Notes under the pieces: generated by a model | Told to the model about the DNA's origin: nothing | The model's database searches: none | The model's input: the letters and a program-made list of their open reading frames with translations, nothing else | Part shown: positions 32,119-41,846 of the stretch, piece after piece | How the letters are laid out: every line of letters begins with the position of its first letter | How positions within the stretch are numbered: the first letter of the stretch is position 1 | Program-made: the position numbers and the translations under genes | Assembly (NCBI GenBank): GCA_017794925.1 | Contig: CP051238.1 | Location: 322,970 to 386,969, forward strand | From: Aestuariibacter sp. | GTDB lineage: Bacteria > Pseudomonadota > Gammaproteobacteria > Enterobacterales > Alteromonadaceae | Reading direction: 5' to 3' | Length of the DNA stretch: 64,000 nucleotides

Positions 32119-35100
32119 ATGCGTAGTATCCCGTTTAAATGGTGGTGTTTTCTGCTTCTGTGCGCCATGGGAATGCCTGTACAAAGTGCTGTTCATCTGT
32201 ACGACGATGAACAAATGCAATTGCTGGCCGATAACTTTTCGGTGTACCGCGAAAAACAAGCGCAACTGACCATCGGCGAAATCCTGAAATTACGCCACGA
32301 ATTCATTTATCAGGCCGACGACAACCCCAACTACGGCTTCAGCGAGAATGGCCTCTGGCTACATGCTGAACTTGCCAATCTTTCCCATACCAACGAATGG
32401 GTATTCTCACTGAATTTCAGCCAATTGGACAAGGTCGATTTTTACGTCGTTCAAAACAATAACGTCATTGATCAAAGTCATCAGGGTAAGTTCCAGCCAG
32501 AGCAACATTTTCGCATTCCCGTTTTTAACACCGCGTTGCCTGTTGGCGAGGAGGCAGAACTATTTATCCGCGTCGAAAGCAGCTCTTCAGCCCTTATTGC
32601 ACCCGTTTATGTAACCTCACAACACAAACAAACCGTTATTAGCCAGATTGATAACCTGCTTTGGGGCTTTTTCTATGGCGGCCTGATGATTCTGGCTATC
32701 TATAATTTTGTGCTTTTTTTAGGGTCCCGGGAGCTTAGCCTCATAGGTTATGTTACTTATATCTCAGCCGTGTTGATTTGGCAGTTCGTGTGGGGCGGCC
32801 ATCTACATTTCTTTTTTCCAGACACCCTATCTCCTATTTTTTCGCCCTATACCTCGCTAATTTTTGTCATTATCGGTATTTGTTCGGGTATTTTTTCGCT
32901 GATTTTTTTGGAAACAAAAGACAATGCGCCTTCAACACATCCTGTCGTTATTGCATTTTTATGGCTTCAGGGGGCTATGGGGATTCTAGCCTTACTGGGT
33001 ATTCTTCCCCCTACCTGGGAGCACAACCTGATTTATGGTATTGCGATGCTATCTATTTGCAGCTACATCACGGCGGGTTTTGAGGCTTATCTGAAAAAGT
33101 ACAAGCCCGCCCGGTACTTTATTTTTGCCTGGAGCATTCTGGCCACTGGCGCCCTTGTCGGCATGTTGAGTCTGGTTGGGGTGGTCCCCTCAAATATGTT
33201 TACCACCTACTGTTTCCAGGTAGCTGTTTTCGTAGAAGCGGGCTTATTCTCCATTGCTTTGATGGAAAAAAGCCGTAGCCGTCTCGAAAACGATGTGTCT
33301 GAAGCGACTGATGAATTACGCCATAATATGGAGCTGATTGAAGAGCAAAATGCGCGCCTGGATATTGCCCGAAAAGACGCCATTAAAGCCAGTAATGTTA
33401 AGTCTCAGTTTTTGGCCAATATGAGTCACGAAATTCGTAAGCCCTTAAATGCCATTTTGGGTTTCAGTAAAGAGCTGACTAATTTGTCTTTGCCTGCCAA
33501 CAAAATGGAACAGGTGCGTATTATCAACGCAGCGGCGGACAACCTGCTGACCATTGTGAATGACGTGCTGGACTTTTCTAAAATTGAAGCCGGTAAGCTC
33601 AATGTAAACAATCAGCCCTTTTCACCGAACGCGTTGTTTGAAGAAATGGTTACCATCATGAGTAAATCGGCGCACATGAAAGGGCTGGAGTTTATTTTCG
33701 AGTTAGCGCCGTTGCCCGAGAAACTGATTGGTGACTTATTTCGTATCCGACAAGTACTCAACAACCTGCTGAGTAACGCACTGAAATTCACGTCTGAAGG
33801 CTACATAAAGATGTCGGTTGAGGGCAGAGCCATGCCCCACGGTATACATGAGCTGGAAATTAAAATCGAAGATACTGGAATAGGCATCAGCCGCAAAGAC
33901 CGCAACAAGCTGTTCAGTGCCTTCTCGCAGTTAGATGACGCACTCAACCGAAGCTATCAGGGAACGGGGTTAGGTCTGGTTATCTGTCAGGAACTTGTCA
34001 AACTCATGCGCGGCTCATTACATTTGCAAAGTACGCCGGGCCAGGGCAGTTTATTTACCGTTACCATTAGAACCAACCAGCTCAGCCAGCGTTACACACT
34101 TAACAGCAATCCGGAGTGGCAGGACAAATACATATTACTGTTTGATCCCCACCCTGTGAGTCGGCGCTCCAGCGCGAAAATGCTGACAAGTTTAGGCGCA
34201 CAGGTCCACTGTGTTGAATCTCTGGATTACCTGAAGCGTGTTCGGGGTGAATTTGACTATCTGTTCGCAACCTTACCAAACTTTAAACAGCATGCCTGGG
34301 AAATGATGCTGGAGACACTTATCGATATTCCCGCAGGCAAGCGAATTCTATGGTTCGCCGGTAATGAACCATTGAGTGAATATACGGCTTATATTGACGA
34401 CTTTGAGGCGCAAATTCGTCTGCCATTGACACCTTCCAAGCTGGATGGCTTGTTACATGGCGACCATTTGCTAACGCAATCTCCGTCTCAACCTAAAGCA
34501 AACTCGCTGCCGCCAGCGCATATTCTTGCCGTTGACGATATGGATATGAACTTAAAGCTTCTGGACACCTGGCTAACTGATTCAGCAGTCACCCTGACGT
34601 TGTCTGCCAGTGGTCAGGATGCGGTCAAAAAATGCCAGAACAACGAGTATGATTTGATTCTGATGGATGTACAAATGCCGGGCATCGACGGATTACAGGC
34701 CTCACGGCTCATCAGAAAATCACCACTGAATAAAGGCACACCCATTATTGCGGTAACAGCACATGCCTTTAAAGAAGAACAGGAACGATTACTGGCGGCG
34801 GGCATGGACGATTACCTGCCCAAGCCCATTGAATATGCGACGCTAATAAACCTGATAAAGCGTTGGTGTCAAAATGATGAAAATCCAACACTAGCACTGC
34901 CTACCCTCGACTGGCAGCTCGCGGTAAAACGCGCAAACCAAAACCGTGAAGTAGCACTGGAATTATTGGGTGACTTTGTTAGCCATCTTCCCAAAACTGT
35001 AGAGATGATTCGCACCGAATGGAACGCACGACATTTTAAAGGCGTGCAGGACGAAATCCACCGTTTGCATGGCGCCTGTTGCTATACCGGTGTACCAAAA

Positions 35101-35247
35101 CTGCAAGCGCTGGCCAACCGTATAGAAAGTAATTTAAAACTCGGTAAGCACTCTGAAATGGGCGAACAGTTACCCGCCATTATTCTAGAGTGTGAAATTG
35201 TCGGCGCACAAGCTAACAAATTTATTCAGGAAAATAGCGGTGATTAG
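32119..35247 (+). CDS. BarA-like hybrid histidine kinase with 7TMR-DISM sensor
   Basis: A 1042-residue phosphorelay kinase. A signal peptide (about 1-24) precedes a periplasmic 7TMR-DISMED2 domain (about 30-170) and seven membrane helices (about 185-395). A coiled coil leads to HisKA with NMSHEIRKPL (H about 437; Lys replaces the usual Thr) and HATPase (DTGIGISR, GTGLGLVI). A degenerate receiver lacking the phospho-acceptor Asp (about 665-790) is followed by an intact receiver (LILMDVQMPG, D about 850) and a C-terminal Hpt with HRLHGACCYTG (His about 981). The periplasmic ligand and the response regulator are unknown; the layout resembles BarA, which feeds UvrY/GacA. Confidence 0.9.
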   Translation: MRSIPFKWWCFLLLCAMGMPVQSAVHLYDDEQMQLLADNFSVYREKQAQLTIGEILKLRHEFIYQADDNPNYGFSENGLWLHAELANLSHTNEWVFSLNFSQLDKVDFYVVQNNNVIDQSHQGKFQPEQHFRIPVFNTALPVGEEAELFIRVESSSSALIAPVYVTSQHKQTVISQIDNLLWGFFYGGLMILAIYNFVLFLGSRELSLIGYVTYISAVLIWQFVWGGHLHFFFPDTLSPIFSPYTSLIFVIIGICSGIFSLIFLETKDNAPSTHPVVIAFLWLQGAMGILALLGILPPTWEHNLIYGIAMLSICSYITAGFEAYLKKYKPARYFIFAWSILATGALVGMLSLVGVVPSNMFTTYCFQVAVFVEAGLFSIALMEKSRSRLENDVSEATDELRHNMELIEEQNARLDIARKDAIKASNVKSQFLANMSHEIRKPLNAILGFSKELTNLSLPANKMEQVRIINAAADNLLTIVNDVLDFSKIEAGKLNVNNQPFSPNALFEEMVTIMSKSAHMKGLEFIFELAPLPEKLIGDLFRIRQVLNNLLSNALKFTSEGYIKMSVEGRAMPHGIHELEIKIEDTGIGISRKDRNKLFSAFSQLDDALNRSYQGTGLGLVICQELVKLMRGSLHLQSTPGQGSLFTVTIRTNQLSQRYTLNSNPEWQDKYILLFDPHPVSRRSSAKMLTSLGAQVHCVESLDYLKRVRGEFDYLFATLPNFKQHAWEMMLETLIDIPAGKRILWFAGNEPLSEYTAYIDDFEAQIRLPLTPSKLDGLLHGDHLLTQSPSQPKANSLPPAHILAVDDMDMNLKLLDTWLTDSAVTLTLSASGQDAVKKCQNNEYDLILMDVQMPGIDGLQASRLIRKSPLNKGTPIIAVTAHAFKEEQERLLAAGMDDYLPKPIEYATLINLIKRWCQNDENPTLALPTLDWQLAVKRANQNREVALELLGDFVSHLPKTVEMIRTEWNARHFKGVQDEIHRLHGACCYTGVPKLQALANRIESNLKLGKHSEMGEQLPAIILECEIVGAQANKFIQENSGD

Positions 35248-35250
35248 GAC

Positions 35251-35928
35251 CTAATGACGCGACTGTTGGCAGTCGCGAAGTAATGTGACAAATGCTGCCG
35301 GTGAGCGATCCAGCTCACTGGCAGAAAGAAACACGTCGTAGCCAAGAATATCCCTGAGCGCTGTCATACGATTCGCCAGAATCGCTTTAATACCCGTTAC
35401 CGTCTGCCCATTTGACAATTGATAAGGTTTGTCTTCGAACAAGCTATTGCTATAACACCCCCCTGTTGCACAGGATTTGTCGTCGCTGTGCAGTAACAGC
35501 GGCCGTTGTTCCATGATCAGATGCGATGCCAGCCGAGGCGAACAAGAAGTGATAAAGTCATCATATTGCTTTAATTTAATGCCCACCATATCGAGCGTAG
35601 TATGATTCAGGCCCTGTCGGATGCGCGGACAATCGATGCGTTGGATATCTTCCCAGGTAATGCGCCACTGCCCGCAGCGATGCTGATAACTAATTTGCTG
35701 GCGGTCCACCGACAAACTGTGCTCTGGCTCCCGCACTTTGAACCATCCAATCAGCAGCGTAACAATGGAGCCACTCACCATAAAAATCCCGACCAGAAAT
35801 AACCAATCAGGTAGTAGCACGAGTAATGAAGATGAAATGAGTAAAGCGACTGCGCCTATGATCAGTGTAGTAAGACCATTCCGCTTGGCCGTCGATTTAA
35901 TAAAAATTGTGTCATTTGTCGAAGACAT
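35251..35928 (-). CDS. DUF2982 family membrane protein
   Basis: A 225-residue protein with two adjacent N-terminal membrane helices (about 19-38 and 42-62) and a soluble remainder. The latter contains WRITWEDIQRID (PH-like/bPH segment), SCATGGCYSNSLFEDKPYQL and RMTALRDILGYDVFLSASELDRSP, which I associate with DUF2982. Cys residues (CATGGC) are notable. Function unknown. Its start overlaps the end of a 50-residue gene by 17 bases, and its stop faces the hybrid kinase 3 bases away. Confidence 0.72.
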   Translation of the reverse strand: MSSTNDTIFIKSTAKRNGLTTLIIGAVALLISSSLLVLLPDWLFLVGIFMVSGSIVTLLIGWFKVREPEHSLSVDRQQISYQHRCGQWRITWEDIQRIDCPRIRQGLNHTTLDMVGIKLKQYDDFITSCSPRLASHLIMEQRPLLLHSDDKSCATGGCYSNSLFEDKPYQLSNGQTVTGIKAILANRMTALRDILGYDVFLSASELDRSPAAFVTLLRDCQQSRH

Positions 35929-36064
35929 AAAAATACACCACCAGCATAATTACCGTCCAAACCACGTACAAACGCATACGCATGCACACCGGGCAATCGG
36001 TTGCCCACCAGTGCTTCCTCTTCTGCTGCGGCGCTTCTCGCTGTGACGAAGGCTGTTCAGACAT
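35912..36064 (-). CDS. small membrane protein with CPxC motif
   Basis: A 50-residue protein starting at 36064 (MSEQPSSQ) behind AAAGGATCCGAT. A Gln/Arg/Lys-rich N-terminus is followed by WWATDCPVCMRMR and a single C-terminal helix (VVWTVIMLVVYFYVF). The two Cys could bind metal or form a disulfide. It overlaps the DUF2982 start by 17 bases, suggesting co-expression. Function unknown and family not recognised. Confidence 0.6.
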   Translation of the reverse strand: MSEQPSSQREAPQQKRKHWWATDCPVCMRMRLYVVWTVIMLVVYFYVFDK

Positions 36065-36312
36065 ATCGGATCCTTTAAACGTTTTCCAACTGAAAACGGA
36101 TGAATTATTGTGCCCGGTTGACGATGATAAATGCCATACGGTTTGGCTTGGCAATTGGGATACACATCGCTATGATCCCGCGCAAAGAATATCCGCACGT
36201 CTGCCCGCTGTTTTTGCTACAATTGCTTGTGTTTATAGCACAATGCCTGTAGCAGGCGATGTATGCCAGGCAGACTTGTTCCGTTCACCAACTTAGGCCA
36301 TTCGCATCAACT

Positions 36313-37320
36313 ATGTCTAGTTTCACCGGAAATCACATCCTTTCAGTTACACAGTTTAATCGTGATGCCATCGATTTGGTATTTAATGTTGCCGAAACCA
36401 TGGAACCCTATGCCAAGCGGAAAAAAAGAACAACAGTTCTTGATGGCGCGATATTAGGTAATTTGTTTTTCGAGCCCAGTACCCGCACACGAGTGAGTTT
36501 TGGCACCGCCTTTAACTTATTAGGCGGCGAAGTGCGTGAAACCACCGGTATGGCTAACTCGGCCCTGGCGAAAGGCGAGTCACTGTACGACACCGCCCGG
36601 GTGCTCAGCGGCTATTCCGACATCATTGCCATGCGTCACCCTGCGGCAGGTTCTGTATCAGAATTTGCGGAAGGTAGCCGGGTTCCGGTGATAAACGGCG
36701 GTGACGGTGCCAATGAACACCCAACACAGGCTTTACTTGACCTGTTTACCATTAAGCGTGAACTGCAGTACAACAACAAGAGCATCGATGGCTTGCACAT
36801 CGCCATGATCGGTGATTTGCGCTACGGGCGTACCGTTCATTCACTGTCAAAACTGCTGTGTTTATTCAAGAACATCCGTTTTACTTTGATTTCGCCAAAA
36901 GAATTGGCCATGCCTCAGAATATTCTGGATGCCATTACTGACGCGGGTCATTCGCTGCATATTACCGAACAGCTTGAAGGCAATATGGATGCGGATATCT
37001 GTTATCAGACACGCATCCAGGAAGAGCGTTTTCCGTCTCAGGATGAAGCCAATAAATACCGTGGTAAATTCCGCCTGAATCAGAGCATTTACACTCGCCA
37101 CTTCCAATCAAAAACCGTGATCATGCATCCATTACCGCGTGATTCACGTACCGAAGCCAATGAATTAGACAACGACCTCAACCTGAATCCCAATCTGGCA
37201 ATTTTCCGCCAAACCGATAACGGCGTGTTAGTCCGGATGGCCTTGTTTGCCCTTACCCTCGGGGTAGAAAATCTGGTCTCTCAGTACGAGCGGGATGTGG
37301 TGTGGTACACCAATAAGTAA
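36313..37320 (+). CDS. pyrB: aspartate carbamoyltransferase
   Basis: A 335-residue catalytic subunit that condenses carbamoyl phosphate and aspartate in pyrimidine synthesis. The open frame extends upstream to 36259, but the ATG at 36313 (MSSFTGNHILSV) matches family N-termini. The carbamoyl-phosphate site FEPSTRTRVSF, HPTQALLDL, and the aspartate loop HPLPRDSRTEANELD are intact. No pyrI regulatory subunit gene follows; hemL starts 12 bases later. The upstream 248-base gap holds no further gene. Confidence 0.92.
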   Translation: MSSFTGNHILSVTQFNRDAIDLVFNVAETMEPYAKRKKRTTVLDGAILGNLFFEPSTRTRVSFGTAFNLLGGEVRETTGMANSALAKGESLYDTARVLSGYSDIIAMRHPAAGSVSEFAEGSRVPVINGGDGANEHPTQALLDLFTIKRELQYNNKSIDGLHIAMIGDLRYGRTVHSLSKLLCLFKNIRFTLISPKELAMPQNILDAITDAGHSLHITEQLEGNMDADICYQTRIQEERFPSQDEANKYRGKFRLNQSIYTRHFQSKTVIMHPLPRDSRTEANELDNDLNLNPNLAIFRQTDNGVLVRMALFALTLGVENLVSQYERDVVWYTNK

Positions 37321-37332
37321 GAGTTAGTATTT

Positions 37333-38613
37333 ATGCAAAAATCAGAACAGTTATTTGAACGTGCTCAGAAAACCATTCCCGGCGGAGTAAACTCGCCGGT
37401 TCGCGCCTTTAAGGCCGTAGGTGGCACACCGCGCTTTATTACTAAAGCTGACGGTCCGTACATTGTCGACGCTGACGGTAAGCAGTATATCGACTATGTG
37501 CAGTCATGGGGCCCAATGGTATTGGGTCATAACAACGAAAGAATCCGTAATGCCGTTGTTGCCGCTGCACAAAATGGCCTGAGCTTTGGTGCGCCTACCG
37601 AAGCCGAAATTATTATGGCCGAGAAGGTTCAGGAACTGGTACCTTCAATGGAAATGGTTCGCATGGTGAACTCGGGTACCGAAGCCACCATGTCCGCTAT
37701 TCGCCTGGCCCGTGGTTATACCGGCAAGAACAAGCTGGTTAAATTTGAAGGTTGTTACCACGGTCATGCTGACTCGTTACTGGTAAAAGCGGGTTCTGGC
37801 GCGCTTACGCTGGGTGTACCCAGTTCACCAGGCGTGCCTGCCGATGTTGCTCAGCACACGTTAACCGTTGAGTTTAATAACCTGGACAGCGTTAAAGCGA
37901 TCTTCGAAGAATGCGGAGACGACATTGCCTGTATTATCGTTGAGCCTGTTGCAGGCAACATGAACTGTATTCCCCCGGTAGAAGGATTTCTGGAAGGCCT
38001 TCGCGCTATCTGTGACGAATACGGTGCCGTGCTGATTTTTGATGAAGTGATGACCGGCTTTCGGGTTAGCCGTGGCGGAGCCCAAGAGCGTTACGGCATT
38101 ACCCCTGACCTGACCTGCTTAGGCAAAGTCATTGGCGGTGGTATGCCTGTAGGTGCATTTGGCGGAAAACGCGATATCCTTACCCATATCGCTCCCACCG
38201 GCCCTATTTATCAAGCAGGTACGTTGTCGGGTAACCCTATTGCCATGGCCGCAGGCCTGGCTGCGCTGGATCAGTTAGCAGAACCCGGCCTGTATGACAG
38301 CATCTTCGCCAGCACGCAAAAATTAGTGGAAGGCTTCCAGTCTATTGCCAATGAGTTCAGCATTCCGCTTACCACAAACTCAGCCGGCAGCATGTTCGGT
38401 ATCTTCTTTACCGACGTGGAAAAAGTGGTTAACTACCAGCAAGCTATCAACTGCAATCAGGCACAATTTAAGCAGTTTTACCATGGCATGCTCGACGAAG
38501 GTGTATACTTAGCACCAGCGTCTTACGAGGCTGGATTCGTATCTAAATTGCATGATGACGCAATCATCACCGCAACGCTGGATGCTGCACGTAAGGTATT
38601 TGCTAACCTTTAA
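37333..38613 (+). CDS. hemL: glutamate-1-semialdehyde 2,1-aminomutase
   Basis: A 426-residue PLP enzyme that converts glutamate-1-semialdehyde to 5-aminolevulinate for haem synthesis. Typical signatures: [11 protein letters not shown] near the start, [44 protein letters not shown] and the PLP lysine in [17 protein letters not shown]. It is cytoplasmic. It starts 12 bases after pyrB, so co-transcription is likely, and is followed by a nucleotide cyclase. Confidence 0.97.
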   Translation: MQKSEQLFERAQKTIPGGVNSPVRAFKAVGGTPRFITKADGPYIVDADGKQYIDYVQSWGPMVLGHNNERIRNAVVAAAQNGLSFGAPTEAEIIMAEKVQELVPSMEMVRMVNSGTEATMSAIRLARGYTGKNKLVKFEGCYHGHADSLLVKAGSGALTLGVPSSPGVPADVAQHTLTVEFNNLDSVKAIFEECGDDIACIIVEPVAGNMNCIPPVEGFLEGLRAICDEYGAVLIFDEVMTGFRVSRGGAQERYGITPDLTCLGKVIGGGMPVGAFGGKRDILTHIAPTGPIYQAGTLSGNPIAMAAGLAALDQLAEPGLYDSIFASTQKLVEGFQSIANEFSIPLTTNSAGSMFGIFFTDVEKVVNYQQAINCNQAQFKQFYHGMLDEGVYLAPASYEAGFVSKLHDDAIITATLDAARKVFANL

Positions 38614-38637
38614 TCACTACCCGGAGCGCTTGGCACG

Positions 38638-39705
38638 ATGATATTAGGCATAGTATGTATTGGCTTAGTGCTCTACGGGCTGATTGTGACGCTGCTATTA
38701 ATTAGGCAGCGTCGCGTTACTCGTCACATTGTTAAATCCGCGTCCAGAGTAATACCTAACCCCGCCGGGCGCATAGACGACAATGAGCAACGTTTTCTCG
38801 AAAAGGCCGATGAGGCGATGCGCCTGACCCAGACTTTTCAGAAATTCGTCCCCAGACAGTTTGTCGATCATTTTGCCAAACACGGCAACGACTCCTTGGA
38901 ATTAGGCCGCGCAGCCGAAGACGAAGTGGCGATTTTACTGTGCGACATTCGCGGATTCAGCGGACTGTCGGAGCAAATGACGCCTCAGCAGTTAATGAAC
39001 TTCCTGAACTCCTATTTCTTGCGAATGAATGACCCCATTCATCAAAATGGTGGATTCATTGATAAGTTCATTGGCGACGCAATAATGGCGTTATTCGACC
39101 ATCCAGGTGGGGATGCGAGCGCCAAAGCAAAGGATGCGGTAAACGCGGCTATCGATTTGCAGAAAGCACTCAAAGTCTACAACAGTCACCGCGCCAAAGT
39201 AGGCTATGCGGGCATTGGTGTAGGTGTAGGGATTCATTTTGGCCCGGTTATTCTCGGTACAGTCGGATCCGATGACCGCATGGACACAACCGTTATAGGC
39301 GACAGCGTTAATGTGGCATTCAGACTGGAAGGGCTGGCACCGAAATATCATGCAGACATCATCGTCAGCGCACAAACACTGGCGGCGATAGGTGATTCAA
39401 CCGACATTCAAGTCAGAGTGCTGGATTGGGTAAGGGTAAAAGGACGACAAGCCCCTGTGAGGGTTTATGAAGTGTTAGATCACCTTGATGAAGACATTCG
39501 TCAGAACAAAATTATGGTGCAACAGGATATTGAACAAGGGTTGACCTACCGAATTGCTAAGGACTTTACGACTGCGCTGACCCATTTTCACCATGCCCTC
39601 AGCCTACTACCCGGTGATCCGTTAATCAGTTATCATATCGATACCTGTAAACAGTTAATGCAACTCACCATCCCATCCGACTGGGACGGTTCGGTGTCTA
39701 TTTAA
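38638..39705 (+). CDS. class III adenylate/guanylate cyclase domain protein
   Basis: A 355-residue protein. One N-terminal membrane helix (about 2-23) is followed by a linker with RFLEKADEAMRLTQTFQKFVPRQFVDHF and a class III cyclase domain (about 95-280). Metal Asp residues are in LLCDIRGFSGLS and FIGDAIMALFD. The base-selecting Lys and Asp (DKFIGD, VIGDSVNVAFRLEG) suggest ATP rather than GTP. A C-terminal tail (about 290-355) resembles a short TPR-like helix pair. It lies 24 bases after hemL and 19 bases before a small membrane-protein gene. Signal and target are unknown. Confidence 0.85.
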   Translation: MILGIVCIGLVLYGLIVTLLLIRQRRVTRHIVKSASRVIPNPAGRIDDNEQRFLEKADEAMRLTQTFQKFVPRQFVDHFAKHGNDSLELGRAAEDEVAILLCDIRGFSGLSEQMTPQQLMNFLNSYFLRMNDPIHQNGGFIDKFIGDAIMALFDHPGGDASAKAKDAVNAAIDLQKALKVYNSHRAKVGYAGIGVGVGIHFGPVILGTVGSDDRMDTTVIGDSVNVAFRLEGLAPKYHADIIVSAQTLAAIGDSTDIQVRVLDWVRVKGRQAPVRVYEVLDHLDEDIRQNKIMVQQDIEQGLTYRIAKDFTTALTHFHHALSLLPGDPLISYHIDTCKQLMQLTIPSDWDGSVSI

Positions 39706-39724
39706 GTCACTTAAGGAAGAGACG

Positions 39725-39937
39725 TTGAATATCAACTTAACCCTGGTAGGTGAAATTATTGCCTTAGCCGCAATTTTAATGGGCTTTATTGGTTATTACC
39801 TGGGCAAACGAAAAACACACTCCCCAATATTAACTGCCGTGTCATTGGCGGTGTCCTGCATTGTGCCGTTGGTCGCGCTGATTTATTTGATTGTATTGAT
39901 AAACAAGCCGGATTTACCCGCTACCGCGAGCAGCTAA
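39725..39937 (+). CDS. small two-helix membrane protein
   Basis: A 70-residue protein starting at TTG behind AAGGAAGAGACG. Two hydrophobic helices (about 8-26 and 38-61) are separated by a basic loop (GKRKTHSP). It directly follows the class III cyclase gene, so the two may be co-expressed. Its 3' end overlaps the convergent GH114 gene by 17 bases. No family recognised. Confidence 0.6.
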   Translation: MNINLTLVGEIIALAAILMGFIGYYLGKRKTHSPILTAVSLAVSCIVPLVALIYLIVLINKPDLPATASS

Positions 39938-40775
39938 AGCGAAAACTGTCGTCCAGCGCCAGGGGCAAAATCAACGTACTTAACCCCATGGTATTGGCTT
40001 GTTCGCACAGAGCCGCTCGTGCGCTTGCATCATTAACCCAGCGGTTTTGATACTCTGCATTAAACACGGCTTTATTGTTTTCAGCAAAAGGTTGCAGGGC
40101 GGTACATTCGTTGAATTCAAAGCACTGCTCGTTAACCGCAAAATCAAAGTATGGCTCAAGTTCTATGACTTGGTCCAGGTCATTTTTCAAACCAATGCCC
40201 AGTCCGTGGCTGTGAGCTGCCGTCGATAATGCCAGATTAAACGCAAGCTGATCCTCGTGAGATAAATTGAATCCGGTTTGGTTGGTATAACCATCCACGT
40301 TATCCGGCTCTACCGCATCACAGCCTTTTTCACTCGCCAATGCGATGCGGGTTTCCATGATGGCAAGAATGTTTTCATTACGGATATCCAGCCAGCGCTC
40401 GTCTTCCCAGCCATCAAGGGTGTCGCCGAGTGCGTTTGCAGGAAATTGGGAAGCATCGTCACGCCACGCTTCAAATGAGCCCGCCGAGAAATAGCAGATC
40501 ACCCTTACCCCCCTGCTCTGCAATTCATTAATCTGCGTTTTGCTGACATCAAACAGATCCAGGTCATACGCATCTACCGCGTATTGTGTATTGAGCTCCC
40601 CACTCAATTGCCATTGCCAGGTCGTGCCTGATGCAGGAACGTACCAATGACCGTTAACTGGAGTGGGAAGAGGGAACGGCGATGAGAACTGCGGGACTTC
40701 CTGACTGTCACTTCCGCATCCACTGAGCAATGTAAGCACAACAACACAAAGCAAACTGCGATTAAGTAACACCAC
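39921..40775 (-). CDS. GH114-type endo-alpha-1,4-polygalactosaminidase lipoprotein
   Basis: A predicted secreted lipoprotein of about 284 residues. The frame is open to 40847, but that start lies inside the htpX terminator. The GTG at 40775 behind GAGG gives MVLLNRSLLCVVVLTLLSGCGSD, a clean signal with lipobox LSGC. The rest is a GH114 domain: WQWQLSGELNT, YDLDLFDVSKTQINELQSRG, VICYFSAGSFE, CDAVEPDNVDGYTN, FAVNEQCFEF and FNAEY. The family cleaves alpha-1,4-galactosamine polymers, so the likely substrate is an aminosugar polysaccharide. Function is inferred from the family. Confidence 0.85.
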   Translation of the reverse strand: MVLLNRSLLCVVVLTLLSGCGSDSQEVPQFSSPFPLPTPVNGHWYVPASGTTWQWQLSGELNTQYAVDAYDLDLFDVSKTQINELQSRGVRVICYFSAGSFEAWRDDASQFPANALGDTLDGWEDERWLDIRNENILAIMETRIALASEKGCDAVEPDNVDGYTNQTGFNLSHEDQLAFNLALSTAAHSHGLGIGLKNDLDQVIELEPYFDFAVNEQCFEFNECTALQPFAENNKAVFNAEYQNRWVNDASARAALCEQANTMGLSTLILPLALDDSFRFSCSR

Positions 40776-40802
40776 ACAACAGTCCTCAAGGCCTGAAAAT
40801 AG

Positions 40803-40836
40803 AAAAAGCCGGACGGGAAGTGGACACCCGTCCGGC
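40803..40836 (-). terminator. intrinsic terminator of htpX
   Basis: On the minus strand GCCGGACGGG and CCCGTCCGGC form a perfect 10-bp stem with a 9-base loop followed by TTTTTCT, 12 bases past the htpX stop. Confidence 0.88.
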
Positions 40837-40847
40837 CTGGTCACCAA

Positions 40848-41729
40848 TTATCCATGCAGAGTAGTGCGAAGTGCCTGAATCCGCTTTTCAAGCGGGGGGT
40901 GACTCATAAACAATTCCGACATCGCCGGCTTACTGGCAATACCAAAGGCCATCATCGTGCCTTCCAACTGACTTTCCCGGTTGGATTTAAGACGTTCCAG
41001 CGCAGCAACCATTTTGTGGCTACCAACCAGTCTGGCGGAGCCTGCGTCGGCACGGTATTCACGTTGACGTGAGAACCAGTACACAATCGTGCTGGCCAAC
41101 ACACCGAATATCATCTCAAGAACAAACACGGTGATCATATAGGCAAATCCTCCCATGGATTCCCCTTCTTCATCATTGCCGCGCATTACATTACTGATAA
41201 GTCCTGCGACGACCCGCGCCAGAAAAATCACAAAGGTATTCACCACGCCCTGAATTAGTGCAAGCGTGACCATATCGCCATTGGCGACGTGTGAAACTTC
41301 GTGGGCCAATACAGCTTCAGCTTCGTCTTGTGTCATGCCGTGCAGTAAGCCCGTACTTACAGCAACCAACGAGTTATTTTTACTGGCCCCCGTGGCAAAA
41401 GCATTCATTTCCGGTGAGTCATAGATCGCGACTTCGGGCATTGATATACCCGCTTTTTCAGACTGTCTGCGCACGGTATCCAACAACCAACGCTCCGTTG
41501 CGTTTCGCGGGTCTGTGATCACCACTGCACCAGTTGAACGCTTCGCCATCCATTTCGAAATCGCCAGTGAAATAAACGAACCGCCGAATCCGAAGATGGC
41601 AGCAAAAACCAATAATCCACCCATACTCTGGCTGTTGATACCCAGAACGCTGAACACAACGCTCATTACAACGCCCAGCACCAGCACCACAGCCAGGTTG
41701 GTGATAAGGAAAAGCACTATACGTTTCAT
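40848..41729 (-). CDS. htpX: membrane zinc metalloprotease HtpX
   Basis: A 293-residue membrane protease, exactly the E. coli length when started at [11 protein letters not shown] (41729); an in-frame upstream ATG is less likely. Two N-terminal membrane helices are followed by the zinc motif [13 protein letters not shown], two further helices, and the third ligand region [14 protein letters not shown]. It degrades misfolded inner-membrane proteins in concert with FtsH. Strong terminator downstream. Confidence 0.96.
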   Translation of the reverse strand: MKRIVLFLITNLAVVLVLGVVMSVVFSVLGINSQSMGGLLVFAAIFGFGGSFISLAISKWMAKRSTGAVVITDPRNATERWLLDTVRRQSEKAGISMPEVAIYDSPEMNAFATGASKNNSLVAVSTGLLHGMTQDEAEAVLAHEVSHVANGDMVTLALIQGVVNTFVIFLARVVAGLISNVMRGNDEEGESMGGFAYMITVFVLEMIFGVLASTIVYWFSRQREYRADAGSARLVGSHKMVAALERLKSNRESQLEGTMMAFGIASKPAMSELFMSHPPLEKRIQALRTTLHG

Positions 41730-41846
41730 AAAATCCTCTACTAAAAAAGAAACCTGTTTCTGAGATTTCCCAGACATAGAGTATATAGGGTCAATACTTA
41801 TAAGTTAAAATCGAATATAACTTATAAATAGTCAGGTATTTTCTTA

